Below are positions 34,664-45,462 of a DNA stretch of 64,000 bases, piece by piece (the first letter of the stretch is position 1; each line of letters begins with the position of its first letter). Position numbers and translations under genes: made by a program. Source of the DNA: Cymbomonas tetramitiformis (lineage: Eukaryota > Chlorophyta > Pyramimonadophyceae > Pyramimonadales > Pyramimonadaceae). The DNA lies in NCBI GenBank assembly GCA_001247695.2, contig LGRX02035125.1, forward strand, positions 1 through 64,000, in the 5' to 3' direction. The notes beneath the pieces were generated by a model. The model ran no database searches. It saw only the letters and a list, made by a program, of their open reading frames with translations, and was not told the DNA's origin.

Positions 34664-34861
34664 TGCTGGATGTGACACCCCGTGTGTGTCACAGTCCTTT
34701 GTCTGTACTAGTACTCCGTACAGTACGGCTGTCACAGGTTTAGGGTTTCCGGCTTAATAAGCCGAGTTGACTCAATCTAACGGACTTCTTATGTTATCTT
34801 AAGTGAAAGCATTCTGTATCCTACCACCACAATATATAGTCGGTACTATATATATCTAACA
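34664..34861 (+). repeat. E3 5' LTR
   Basis: Starts TGCTGGATGTGACACCCC, contains the quasi-palindrome GTACTAGTACTCCGTACAG, and ends ATATCTAACA. The leader continues GGTTATGGTGCGCC, with TGG as the possible primer-binding start. Confidence 0.9.
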
Positions 34862-35093
34862 GGTTATGGTGCGCCAGGCACCTTCCACTACTTTTGATTT
34901 CATGAGTGGCTAAGCCGCTCCGCTTGGTGGGGCGTTGGGGGCCCAATTTGATGTCGTGATTTTCGCAGTTGCGGTTGAGAGCGCTAGTTTACGGGCGGAT
35001 TAATTTGGAGTCGCTGCAGCGTGCGCCTGTCTGGGATTATTTTGTATTGTCCGCGTTGGATTTCACTCGACTGAGACCTGATCAATTTTTGTC

Positions 35094-37555
35094 GTGAGAT
35101 TCCCTGGCCGCCGCGTTTCGATCTTACAATTTCACAGTTGCGGCTTCCTTACTTATCCGTTCCGGCACTGCTTCTCACGGCTCTCAACCATCGCTTTTAC
35201 GTATTCTTCGACATCGGCCCTCTACCCCAACGCTCCCACCTACTGGATTTTCATCACGAGTGTAAATTCCCACGTCACGCCTCCCTTGGGGGCTCACAAC
35301 CGAATTAGACTAGACACGAATTTTTCACGCGACGTCGGGTCTCGTTACAGACCGACGCCAAATTCTCTGGGAGTTGCCCTCACGGCTCCGGACCGGACTC
35401 GCGCTGCGGCTGTCCAGAATTCTACTTGGGACGTCGACATCATCAAGAGGATCTCTCGCGACGCCTTGGGCTCCAAGGACGAGACCTTTCGCGGAAATGA
35501 GACGAACCGCAACACGCTCTGGACATCCATTGTGAAGTCTTTACAGCGCGCGTTCGAGCAGAAGGGCCCCGCCAGTGCCGCTCTTTTTTATTTGGCAGAC
35601 GCGACGAAGGAGGTCAACTCCATCTTCAATGCGATCCTCTTTTCGACCTTGACTTCGTTGACTTCTCCGAATTCGCCGGCACGGCGTTGGGTTGAAGCCT
35701 CGGGACGGGCTTCGCCTCAGAATGGCAAGCGTGCTCTTCTCGAGGTGACCACGAGATTGATCCCTCGCGTTGTTCGCCCTCTTGGGCATTACGAGGAGCT
35801 TTGCTCTATTTTCTTCGACGCCGAGAAGGACCCCGACCCGCTTATCCAGGACTTCGACGCCTGCCTTACTGCTATTGGCAACGGAGCTTCTGGGCCTCTG
35901 GACGACATGATGGCGAAGAAGCAGCTCCTGGCCTCCCTCGACACGGTCTTCTACGACAAGGTCGTCACACCGCTTCGTCTCGACGTTGAGTTGGCCAAGG
36001 TCGAGCTCGAAGACATATACGCCCACATCCTCGAGATTTGGGATGCCAACGCCGGCAAGCGCAAGCACGTGCCCTTCGTGGACAAGTCGAACGTCCTGTA
36101 CTCTGGTCTACCGTCCGGCGTTGACGTGAAGGCCTTGATTAAGGATTTTCAGTTCCACATCGACGCCGCCAACAAGGTGCTTGCCACGCTATCCGACGAG
36201 AGTACGAACGACGAGCCGACGACGAGGTGGCCGGCTCCGTCTACGGGCAAGCCTTCGGGCAAGCCAGGTGTGCATTTTCCCCCTTCCTCCTGGCGTGACC
36301 GCCAGATCCGTCGGAAAGATGGGAAGTACCATGGGCGGCAGCGCCAAATGAAGCACCGCTTCGCCGCTTCGCCCCTCACCAAGGGCGGGAATTGGTCGCA
36401 AGACCATCGGCGCCGCAACGACAACAAGCAATTCGGCATGCACTCCGTCTCCTTCCACGTCGTCTCCAAGGCATTTGTGCCGGAGTGTGTCCATTGCCCT
36501 CCGGGGTTTTGGCATGACTCCGCGAATTGTCCCACCGCCGACATCGAGTGCGACGCGTGCGTGATTGAGCAGGCCGACGACGCCGACGGCCTCGTGTCCG
36601 CCTTCCAGACAGCGTTCGACACTGAGGACGACACGGCCTTTGCTCGACTCTGTGCCCAACATGAGCATCCCTTGGTTCGGCAGGACGAGGAGCCCTTCAC
36701 GTTCTCCGAGAACTTTGACGTGGGGCTCCGTGCACAGTACGCGGGATTGACGCCCTCCCAACCCTCCCTCCTTGCTGCCCGCGTGCATGAGGCGTGCACC
36801 GCTCTCCGTGAGCTCAAGCAGGTGGCTGGTGGTGCTGGGTCCGACTCCCAGCACTTCCCAATGGTTCACTTCGGCTCGGCCACGCCCTCTGTGATCGACG
36901 ATGCCGTCGTGGAACATGAGCCGTAAGTGGCGATCGAGACCGAAGGGGACGCGGTGATTTACCCGAAGCAGTTCATTGACAACGACCTGCCCTTCGAGCA
37001 GTCTTTCATGGACAACATGTCTGTGCAGTTGGGCTTCTTTGAGCCCGCCCCAGAGGTGTCAGCTACTGTAATTCCTTCAACCCCCTCCCTCCGTATATTT
37101 CTTCCACGCATGATTCCACTAGCGTGGCTGACACGGAATCCGGCGACGAGGACTTGCATGATGCCGTCCCACCACCCGCTCCACGGGTTGGTGGTGTACG
37201 GGCACCTTCAATCGGCACCTTCCTCACGGCAGCAGCTCTCCCTGTTTTGTTTCTGTGTGTGAGCATCGCCATGATTGACACCGTCACCGCCAATGCACTT
37301 TGTGGTGTGGAGATTGCCCCACGGTCGGTGGTGTACGGGCCCTACTCTGGTTATCAGAATGGCACAGTGCACTACTTCACTGACCCCGGCCTTCTGGACA
37401 CTGGACCGGGTGACTCCTACAACATCTTCAATCTGGACTCTGGTTTCCTGGACTCTGACTGCTTCGGCATCTACAGTCTGGACTTTCAATTTGAGAACTG
37501 CGACAACTACAATTTATGTGAACTCTACTCTGTGGACCACTCCCAAGGTGGCTAG
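35094..37555 (+). pseudogene. E3 Gag-membrane-segment protein (one stop, one frameshift)
   Basis: The frame 35094-36926 (610 codons) contains a basic leader, a capsid-like helical region (residues about 120-310, with FRGNETNRNTLWTSIVKSLQ and LDTVFYDKVVTPLRLDVELA), a basic linker, and the motif RFAASPLTKGGNWSQ shared with E2. A cysteine/histidine cluster follows (CVHCPPGFWHDSANC). A stop TAA (36924-36926) interrupts an otherwise continuing frame. A slip near 37085 leads to the final frame with an acidic patch (DTESGDEDLHD), a hydrophobic segment (GTFLTAAALPVLFLCVSIAM) and an ending like E5. Two changes are the only lesions, so it may have been inactivated recently, or the stop may be read through. 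Confidence 0.82.
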
Positions 37556-37769
37556 AGTTGCTTTCAGTCACCTAGTAGCACAACTAGATCTGTCTCACAG
37601 GCACAGCAGCCTTCAGTGTGTAGTGCTAGCTAGAAATGGGACCGCCCTGGCCAAGAGCACAGGCCCCCACTAGAAATTTGTTTCCACCGCTTGAGATGGT
37701 GTGTTTTGTTTTCCCTAACAATCTGCCTGCTCCACCCTAACTCTTCCTCCGTAATAGTACAGGGTGGTG

Positions 37770-37963
37770 TACTGGATTTGATACCCCGTGTGTGTCACAG
37801 TCCTTTGTCTGTACTAGTACTCCGTACAGTACGGCTGTCACAGGTTTAGGGTTTCCGGCTTAAGCCGAGTTTGACTCAATCTAACGGACTTCTTATGTTA
37901 TCTTAAGTGAAAGCATTCTGTATCCTACCACCACAATATATAGTCGGTACTATATATCTGACA
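37770..37963 (+). repeat. E3 3' LTR
   Basis: Starts TACTGGATTTGATACCCC after GGGTGGTG and ends ATATATCTGACA before GAATT. It is close to the 5' LTR, with a few substitutions and short deletions. Confidence 0.9.
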
Positions 37964-38469
37964 GAATTCTTCTGATGTGACTGCGAATATCACCTAAGAT
38001 AGGGACCTCGAAAAAGAACAATGAAAACGGTAGTTCTTCGGCGGGGTCGTAGCGTGAGATGTCTGAACAACCCCCTCTGAATGAGGCTCTTTTGGCAGTG
38101 CGGTCCACTCTGTCATGAACTTTGTCATTATTGTGACCCCTGATCCATTTGAGGATAATTTTACTGTGTCTCCTTCACTATAGAAACCAAGTTCTTCTAG
38201 CAGTAGGCGGACAGCTTGCACATCTCTGCGGTTGGCTTCACGTAATTTGTCACGGGCATTCATGAATCTGCCATCCTTTGTTACAGCAGATATTGCGGCC
38301 ATGGAGTCAATGGCATGCACCATTGGAGTCATGGATTTGAGGAGCTTTTCTTTTTGATCAGTGAGTAGAAATCGTAGTCCCGCAATTTCGGCAGATGTGC
38401 TACTAGGGTTTTGGATATCTTCTTTAATAAATAGTCCCGGTGCAGTGAAAGCTCTTGAGGGGGGGATAA

Positions 38470-40850
38470 ACCTAAGGTGAGTGACATCTGTCATCGAGAG
38501 GCCAAGTACATGGCATCGAGATGGCGAAGCAAGACAAGTTCTTGAAGTACCGAAGGGTCCTGATAAGACGCGTCTTCGCTTCTAGCATGCACTGAACAGC
38601 ATGCAAGCATCAACGGCTATATCGACCAGCCGATGCGGGAAGTTCACCCAGTGCTCTCGGGTTCACAACCCGATGGTGGTAACGCATGAGATGCGTGAGA
38701 GCACTGGAAGTATATGAGGAGCATTGGGCTCAAGCAAGCACTTCTGGTCAACAGACTGCTGCACTCATACACCCACCAGAATATTGCGTTTGGCTGTTAC
38801 CGTTCAATAACAGCAGCGTCACACATATTGTTCGCATAGCGAACCGTGGCAGTGGTATTGCTTCCGCTCAGGCGAAGAACGAGAACTCAAGTGCAGCAGA
38901 CTTGACACATATACGTATATTGATTTGTATACAGCGCGACTGAGTTCGCATACATACCGTCGAATATCTGCACATACACGACAGCTTTCGCTTCAATACA
39001 TCGTCAGCGATCCGAGCGGAATTGTGCATAAAATTATCGGCGCGACATAAATCACATTCAGCATATACTGCGTCGAGGTGTGCGCACGATATATGTATGC
39101 TGTCAATAATCGCAGGGTATGGTACGATGTGCGAGAATTAAGCGCGCATATGAAAAATGAGCGATAGTGCACATAGTCTCATCAACTGCGACAGAGATGC
39201 ACATAATCTCATCATCAGCGACAGCGACATTCGCAATTGTACCGCGCGACCCGTACAGTATACATAAAGATGTGCGATGATCATAATTCGTACCGTGCGA
39301 CGCAGATGTGCGATGATCATAATTCATACCGTGCGACGCAGATGTGCGATGATCATAGTTCGTACCGTGCGACGCATGCATCAGTATGCAGATTGACATG
39401 CGACATACACAATTCGTATCACGCGCATACATAGTGTGTAAAATCTCGATGTTCGTACCATATCGCACCAAGTGGGCGCATACAGCGACAGATCGACGCA
39501 TAATAAAATAAGGCCCAACTATACATATACATGCTGCGCAGAGATACTGTGTGCGACATCATCATCGTTACACACACACATGCTGTGCAGAGATAGAGTG
39601 TGCGATATCGTCATCACCATACACATAAATGCTGTGATTGTGAATGAATGGTCATTATTATCACACTTATCATTATTATCACAGATCACTATCGCATGGC
39701 ATACTGTGATTGTGTGCACGGGATATACATGTGATCAAGCTAGAGATACACATGTATAAATCCAGTATACATGCATACATGCATACATACTTTGCTACTA
39801 CTGTGCTTGGTATATATACATCCATGCATTATTGCTTGACATGCACGCATACAGCCTGATCACGATAGCGGCTGTGCATACTGTTATACATACTTATTTA
39901 CTGTGACATATTGCTAGAACTTGCAAGTCCAGTGCTACATTCAAAACCCAAGTAGTATAAGATGCCAGCCTTGATTGTTAAGACAGGAATTAGTACCGTT
40001 GTTCCATGACGAAGGATTTGGGATTGGACATCTGTTCTCCTGTTAATCAAGTTGGATACTCATCGGAGCTACTTGTGAAATTTACCATTCAACTCATCAT
40101 TTATCAGGATGAGATGTACAGGATTACAGCAGTATACTAAAAATATTGATATACATCATACTTGTGATATGCTGTCCAGTGGTATACAGACAAACCTGTA
40201 TGATTAACTTATATCAATTTACTTCAGTGTACTCAATCAGCAAGTACACATACAATATATAGTTATATACCATCCCATCAGATGCACATCGTCATAAAAC
40301 TATATATAACAGTACTTATCATAGTACTTACACTAATATTTATGTCAGTACATGTTATGGATATATTGACATTACACTAAGTCAGCAAGTGTACATGATC
40401 AATGTATAATACCAATATCTTATGTATAATGCATAGATACCATTCCACAAACACATGTGCGTGTGGAATGTCAGTGATGGCGATATATATGGGAGCAGGA
40501 TCAAACCACATGCTGTAGGGCTGGATGGAGATATCTCCAGACCCGAAGGCAATATACAGTGCTCATGAAAACAGCTGGTCACTGTTGAGCACTTTCCATG
40601 CACTCTCATATATCGCTGGAGCAACACCATCATCCACTTATGCATTTTGACAATTGAATCAGAAAATTGATCACACTTCGATGCATGTCTCAATCAGTAT
40701 ATTCATAATCCACTTTGATATCTGACAAATAGCTGATAGAGATTATTATGAGCATTGCTCTGATTACTTGGTATCTGGATGGCACTACCATCCAGAGTAC
40801 TGTCATAGATCCAAAGATAAAAAGCAGACCTCCAGCAGATCCATTCGTGG
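38470..40850 (+). repeat. Long repeat copy A, second part
   Basis: It resumes after the LINE with GAGTGACATCTGTCATCGAG and runs, in parallel with copy B, to GACCTCCAGCAGATCCATTC. It is non-coding and rich in GCATACAT, GATCACGATAGC and ATGATCATA strings. It includes a 36-bp tandem repeat (three units, 39268-39375) and a hairpin around CCAGACCCGAAGGC near 40540. Confidence 0.82.
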
Positions 40851-43674
40851 TGTCAGGGATATGACCGATGACACATGTGTCATACACGGCATACCGGTCA
40901 TACATGTCATACTATGTCATGTCATATCATGTCATATGTCATAGTTACATACAGTCGTCGAGTATTGTCAGTACGGTCGACTATGACATGTACAGTCATA
41001 ATGTCTGTCATCCACTTAAGGTGAGTGACATCTGTCATCGAGAGGCCAGGTATTGGCATCGAGGTGGCGAAGCAAGACAAATCTTGAAGAACCGGAGTGT
41101 TCTGAGAAGACGCGTCTTCGCTTCAAGCATGAATTGAACAGCATGCGAGCATCAATGGCTAAATCGACCAGCCGATGCGGGTAGTTCACCCAATGCCCTC
41201 CGGTTCACAACCCGATGGTGGTAACGCGTATGACGCGTGAGGGCATTGAGGTAATATGAGGAGTATTGGGCTCGAGCAAGCATTCTGGTCACAGAACTGC
41301 TGCACTCATAGCCCACTACATACTTGCGCGTGCTTGCTACAGTTCAATAGCAGCCGCGTCTCATATCAGTCCGTATAGGACCCTGATATTGGTATATCTT
41401 CGTGCAGGCGAAGGACGAGAACACAAGTGTGTGCAGCAGACAGACTTGATATATTTCGTATATAGATTTTGTATACGGAGCGACAGAGCTCGCACATACA
41501 CATATTCCGAATATCGTCACGCATACGAAAGCATTCGCTGCAATATCGTCAGCGAACGGCGGAGTGTGAAACAATTTCAACAGCGCGATCATATTCGCAG
41601 CTACAGCATATCGTCAGTGAATAAATTACGACAAGGTGTGCGCACGAGCGAATGAATCGTACATGTATGCTGTCAAATATCGCAGGTTGGTACGGTATGC
41701 GAGCATCAAGCGCGCGAACGAAAAATGATCGTCAGTACTAACACATGATTCGCATCAACTGCGACAGGGACGCACAATTTCGTTATCAGCGCATTCGCAA
41801 TCATACTGTGCGACAAATACCGGCGACAGCGACATACGCATTCATACAGTGCGAAATGATGTGCTACAGCGATGTTCGCAAATGTTCTGCACAAATCGTT
41901 CAGTGCGACGCACATGTACGATGATTTTAGCTTGTGCAGGGGACGCATGAATTGTGGTGCATCAGTATGCAGCGCGACATACATATGCGCGCGCGCAGTC
42001 ATATTGTGCAATCTCAATGTTCATACAATTTTGCACCAGATGGACATACAATACTTTGCAGATGGATACACAATACCTCTCATGATGCTGCGCAGTGGAC
42101 GCATGATGCTGCTCAGTGGACGCATGATGCTGCTCAAAGGGACGCATGATGCTGTGTAGAGGGACGCATGATGCTGCATGATCAACAATACATACATGCT
42201 GCAGAAATATTGTGTGCTATACCATCATCACACACACATGCTGTACATAAGTATATACCATGTTGTCATCATTATAACATCATGCTGTGATTGATCGTGT
42301 GATAACTTTCGTCACTATCCCACTTATCACACTTATTCCACTTATCATTATCACACACCGCAACTTGCTGCATATACTGTAACTTGTTCACTCAATTACA
42401 CGGTGATAATAATTAACCAGATCATATAAATGATGAAATCTAGCATACATGCACATATGCATACCAGCCTGATCACGATAACGGTTGGCATACACATGCA
42501 TATACCATCAGTGTAACATAGATGTATTTGCAGAGGATTAAAAAGTAAGGGCTGATCTGTAAACCATCATGTAGTTCTGTTGATCGATTTGATGGCGATC
42601 TGTCCGCGCCTAACCGACCATGGGCTTGTACCCCATGGAACCGGGGGTTTATCCAGCAATACACCTATACCACACTGCAACATGCATATCCCATATACAT
42701 GCTAGATCTGGCAAGTAGGCTATATTGCAAACCCAATTGGCATAAGGTGCCAGTCTTGGTCATTAAGACAGGAAGTAGCTCAGTTATCCCTGACGGAGGA
42801 TTTGGGATGGGATAACTGTTCTCCTGTTGATCAAGATGGAATACACGCCGGAGCCACTTGTGAAAATATACCATTCAACTCATCATCCATCATGATGAGA
42901 AGTGCAGGATTACAACAGTATGATAAGTATATTGATATGCATCATACTTGCTATATGCTGTCCATTGGTATACAGATTAACTTGTATGATTAATCACTAT
43001 CAATTTGCTTAAGTGTACTGAATCAGAAAGTACCTGCACAATACATAAGTCGCTGACATTACTATGTATGCTGACATTACACTGATTCACTAAGTGTAAA
43101 TGATCAAGTATTATATCAACATCACATGTATGATACATAGATACCATCCAACAAACACATGTGCGTGTTGATGTCAGTGATGGCGATAGATAAGGGACAG
43201 GATAAATCCACATGCTGAAGGGCTGGATGGAGAATATCTCCAGACCCGAAGGCAGTATACAGTGTTCATAACACAGCTGGTAACTGTTGAACACTGTCCA
43301 TGCCCCTTTCACAATATCGCTGGAGCAACACCATCGAGTACTATGCATTTGACAGTTGATTCAGAACAGTTGATCACTTCAAAGCATATTTCAGTAATCA
43401 CACAGATCAGAACTCATCCTGACAATGATGTAGCTGATATAGGTATTTAAGCAGACGTTGCTCTAATTGTTCAAGCACTGTTCTGATTTGCTTAGAAACT
43501 GAAGATATCATTTTGATACTCTTCCAGTGCACCACCATATGCCTAAGCAAATGATAATTACCTGATTACTATGAGCATTTGCTCAAGTTACTTAGTATCT
43601 GGATGGCACCACCATCCAGAGTATTGTCATAGATCCGAAGAGATAAAGAAGACCTCCAGCAGACCCATTCGTGG
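40851..43674 (+). repeat. Long repeat copy B (uninterrupted)
   Basis: It starts TGTCAGGGATATGACCGATG directly after copy A ends, so A and B are in tandem. It holds the empty LINE site near 41010 and a 21-22-bp tandem repeat CGCATGATGCTGC (five units, 42080-42180). It ends CCATTCGTGG. Position upstream of a chromovirus gag start suggests it is the long LTR, or LTR plus leader, of that element. No 3' copy was found to prove it. Confidence 0.75.
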
Positions 43675-44749
43675 GTGGGCAACGTGATCAACAACCAAGG
43701 ACAGGCGACCGAACCGAGGAGTTAATCTCGCCTTAAGCTACTGGCTAAGGTTATCTAAGGAGTTGACAATCCTAAGTAAGTAATAAATCAACTGACAAGT
43801 TGTCATTAAGTGATTATAAGTCACTATTGATAAATCTACATATAAGTATTAGGGTTTGGCCTGTTTGTCATGGGTTTCAATCAGTAAAACCCCATATGAT
43901 GGCCATACACATATCTTCACAAAACACCATGAAAAACTGTCAATTTCCATTTCATGGGTGCGAGTGAGGTATATTACAGAGTTGTGACAGATGTGTACAC
44001 TATAGTATACACTGTGGCTTACACATATATATGTAAGCCAAAAAGTGCCAAAAGTGATGGGTAAAAATCTCACACGTTAGATTTCAAAATGAAAATTTGA
44101 GTCCAATTTTTTTCGCGGATCCAATTTTTCACCTATCAAGGTATATGGGGAAAATACCTGAGCACTTCACACATCGTGTAACACCCTAAAATTATGTGCA
44201 AAAACTTAGGGGTGTAACAGCACCTCAGGAGTCACATAATTAGCAGTGACATGCTAAATGCACTTTTGCTTCTTTCCTTCCAGTAAACATGCATACTGTT
44301 TAATTTTGATATAAATAGGTGTTACTGATACTATGTAACACCCTAAAGTCACTGCATGTGATTAGGTCATTGTAACCCGTAACACCCTGAAATGCCACTA
44401 AATACTAGTGAACCACACTATATTTGGCATGATGGTCATGCTGAAATCAGCACATGCATGACTAATATTTCGGGCAACATCCCAAGAACTGTAGGGCAGC
44501 ATCCTGAGAACTGTGCAGCTGCCTCCTATAAGGATTGTATGCTATTTAATGAGGTACTAGGCACTTGACAACTGCCTATGGTTTTCACACTTCCTTGAGG
44601 GGGGAAGAAGGTGGAATCATATATAAATATATATATATATACTTCACCTCATTATATCAATGTACAAACATAATACATGTACATATATATATATATCACA
44701 CACACACACATCCTATATTGAAGGTTTTGTTGGTGTGGTGTTTGTTTAG
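43675..44749 (+). promoter_or_regulatory. Chromovirus leader (first copy)
   Basis: This non-coding leader matches parts of 55560-56814. It has several GTAACACCCTAA strings (44176, 44335, 44380 and others), a polypurine run GAGGGGGGAAGAAGGTGGA (44597-44615), TA- and AC-rich simple sequence, and then the gag ATG. A role in transcription or priming is inferred from position only. Confidence 0.55.
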
Positions 44750-44807
44750 ATGGCAGAAATACCACAGATACCTGCAGATCCATCCAACTGGTTCTTTGAT
44801 ATCCTGG
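44750..44807 (+). pseudogene. Chromovirus gag, first 19 codons (cut by E4)
   Basis: The frame MAEIPQIPADPSNWFFDIL corresponds to the start of the gag at 56815 (MADESDIPAINADPSTWFFD). It is broken by the E4 LTR at 44808. The rest of this copy is missing from the window. Confidence 0.85.
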
Positions 44808-45059
44808 TGCTGAAATCTGTATAGGCAGCCCTGACCGGGAGTCCCGGTGCAGGCCCCTATGACAGACTCCTAGGCCAACACTGGACTGCTGACTGATCTA
44901 TAGGTTCGTGCTGTGACACACGCTGTGTCACAGGTAGGCTAGACTCCGAAACCGTCCGAGACCGTTCCGGGTATATCTAGCTTAGGGTTTATTTATCTTA
45001 TGAGTTTATCCACACAGTTCGGGAGTTTCTGATATTTAGTGAACTAGGGTATTCCAGTA
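44808..45059 (+). repeat. E4 5' LTR
   Basis: Starts TGCTGAAATCTGTATAGG and ends ATTCCAGTA. It is followed by the same leader as E1 (TGGCCCCATCCACGC). Confidence 0.9.
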
Positions 45060-45462
45060 GGTCGTGGCCCCATCCACGCTTTTATTCCACTTGCTGATTT
45101 GGCCATGATTGGCTAAATGGCCGCTTGGAGAGGTGGTGCGCACGGGCGCGTTTGGGTGCGACTAGGGATTATGGTATGAGTTGTTTGCGGTAAGCGGCTG
45201 GGAGTGGCGGCCATGGGGACCGCGCCTCGTTACGGACTAGTCTTAGCAATGTTCAGATTCAGTTTTGCACCGGCACTGGCCCCGCTGGTTACTGTTTTCT
45301 GGGCTGGTGTTCGCGACACCTTCGACTTCGACGACATCTTCGAGTGCCCCTCGCCGCTCCACTCTCTTAGCTCCTCTCCGCTGCTGACCATTACCATTTT
45401 TTCCGCTACCACACCCAACCGCGCCGCTGCGTACCACCTCCCCTCTTCTGGCTTTTCAGAGT

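Larger units (their letters stand above)
34664..37963 (+). mobile_element. E3: complete gag-only LTR element inside the LINE
   Basis: The LTRs are 34664-34861 and 37770-37963, with GAATT on both sides (34659-34663, 37964-37968). The single coding region is a Gag-membrane-segment protein broken only by one stop and one frameshift. It is the best preserved of the group. Confidence 0.92.
32369..38469 (-). mobile_element. 5'-truncated LINE carrying element E3
   Basis: The minus-strand 3' end has a (TTA)n tail (plus 32369-32385). ACCTAAGGT flanks both sides (32360-32368, 38470-38478). Copy B of the surrounding repeat shows the unoccupied site near 41010 (CACTTAAGGTGAG). Net of E3, about 2.8 kb remain. 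They code for an RNase H-like region and a C-terminal zinc motif but no reverse transcriptase, so the 5' part was lost on insertion, as is common in target-primed reverse transcription. Confidence 0.85.
33389..38494 (-). pseudogene. LINE ORF2 C-terminal remnant (RNase H, zinc motif), split by E3
   Basis: The upstream fragment (37994-38494) has VHAIDSMAAISAVT and NRRDVQAVRLLLEELG, typical of the RNase H region of LINEs. After a frame change it reads open into the E3 insertion point. Removing E3 and one GAATT joins it smoothly to the frame of 33622-34663 (...RSHIRRIQRLSHYHNW). That frame contains the zinc motif CPYCQQNTKCTFEHIQLEC and then an unusually long C-terminal extension of over 300 residues. 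A frame change near 33625 is followed by another open segment to 33389. I do not recognise a domain in the extension. The pieces cannot be expressed as one protein. Confidence 0.7.

Noticed and set aside
39100..39760. Short frames on both strands in copy A
   Set aside because: They fall over simple ATGATCATA/GCATACAT repeats and are not conserved in copies B or C.
43676..43696. TGGGCAACGTGATC as the primer-binding site of the chromovirus
   Set aside because: The implied tRNA 3' end lacks the invariant T-arm bases, and copy C does not preserve this block.
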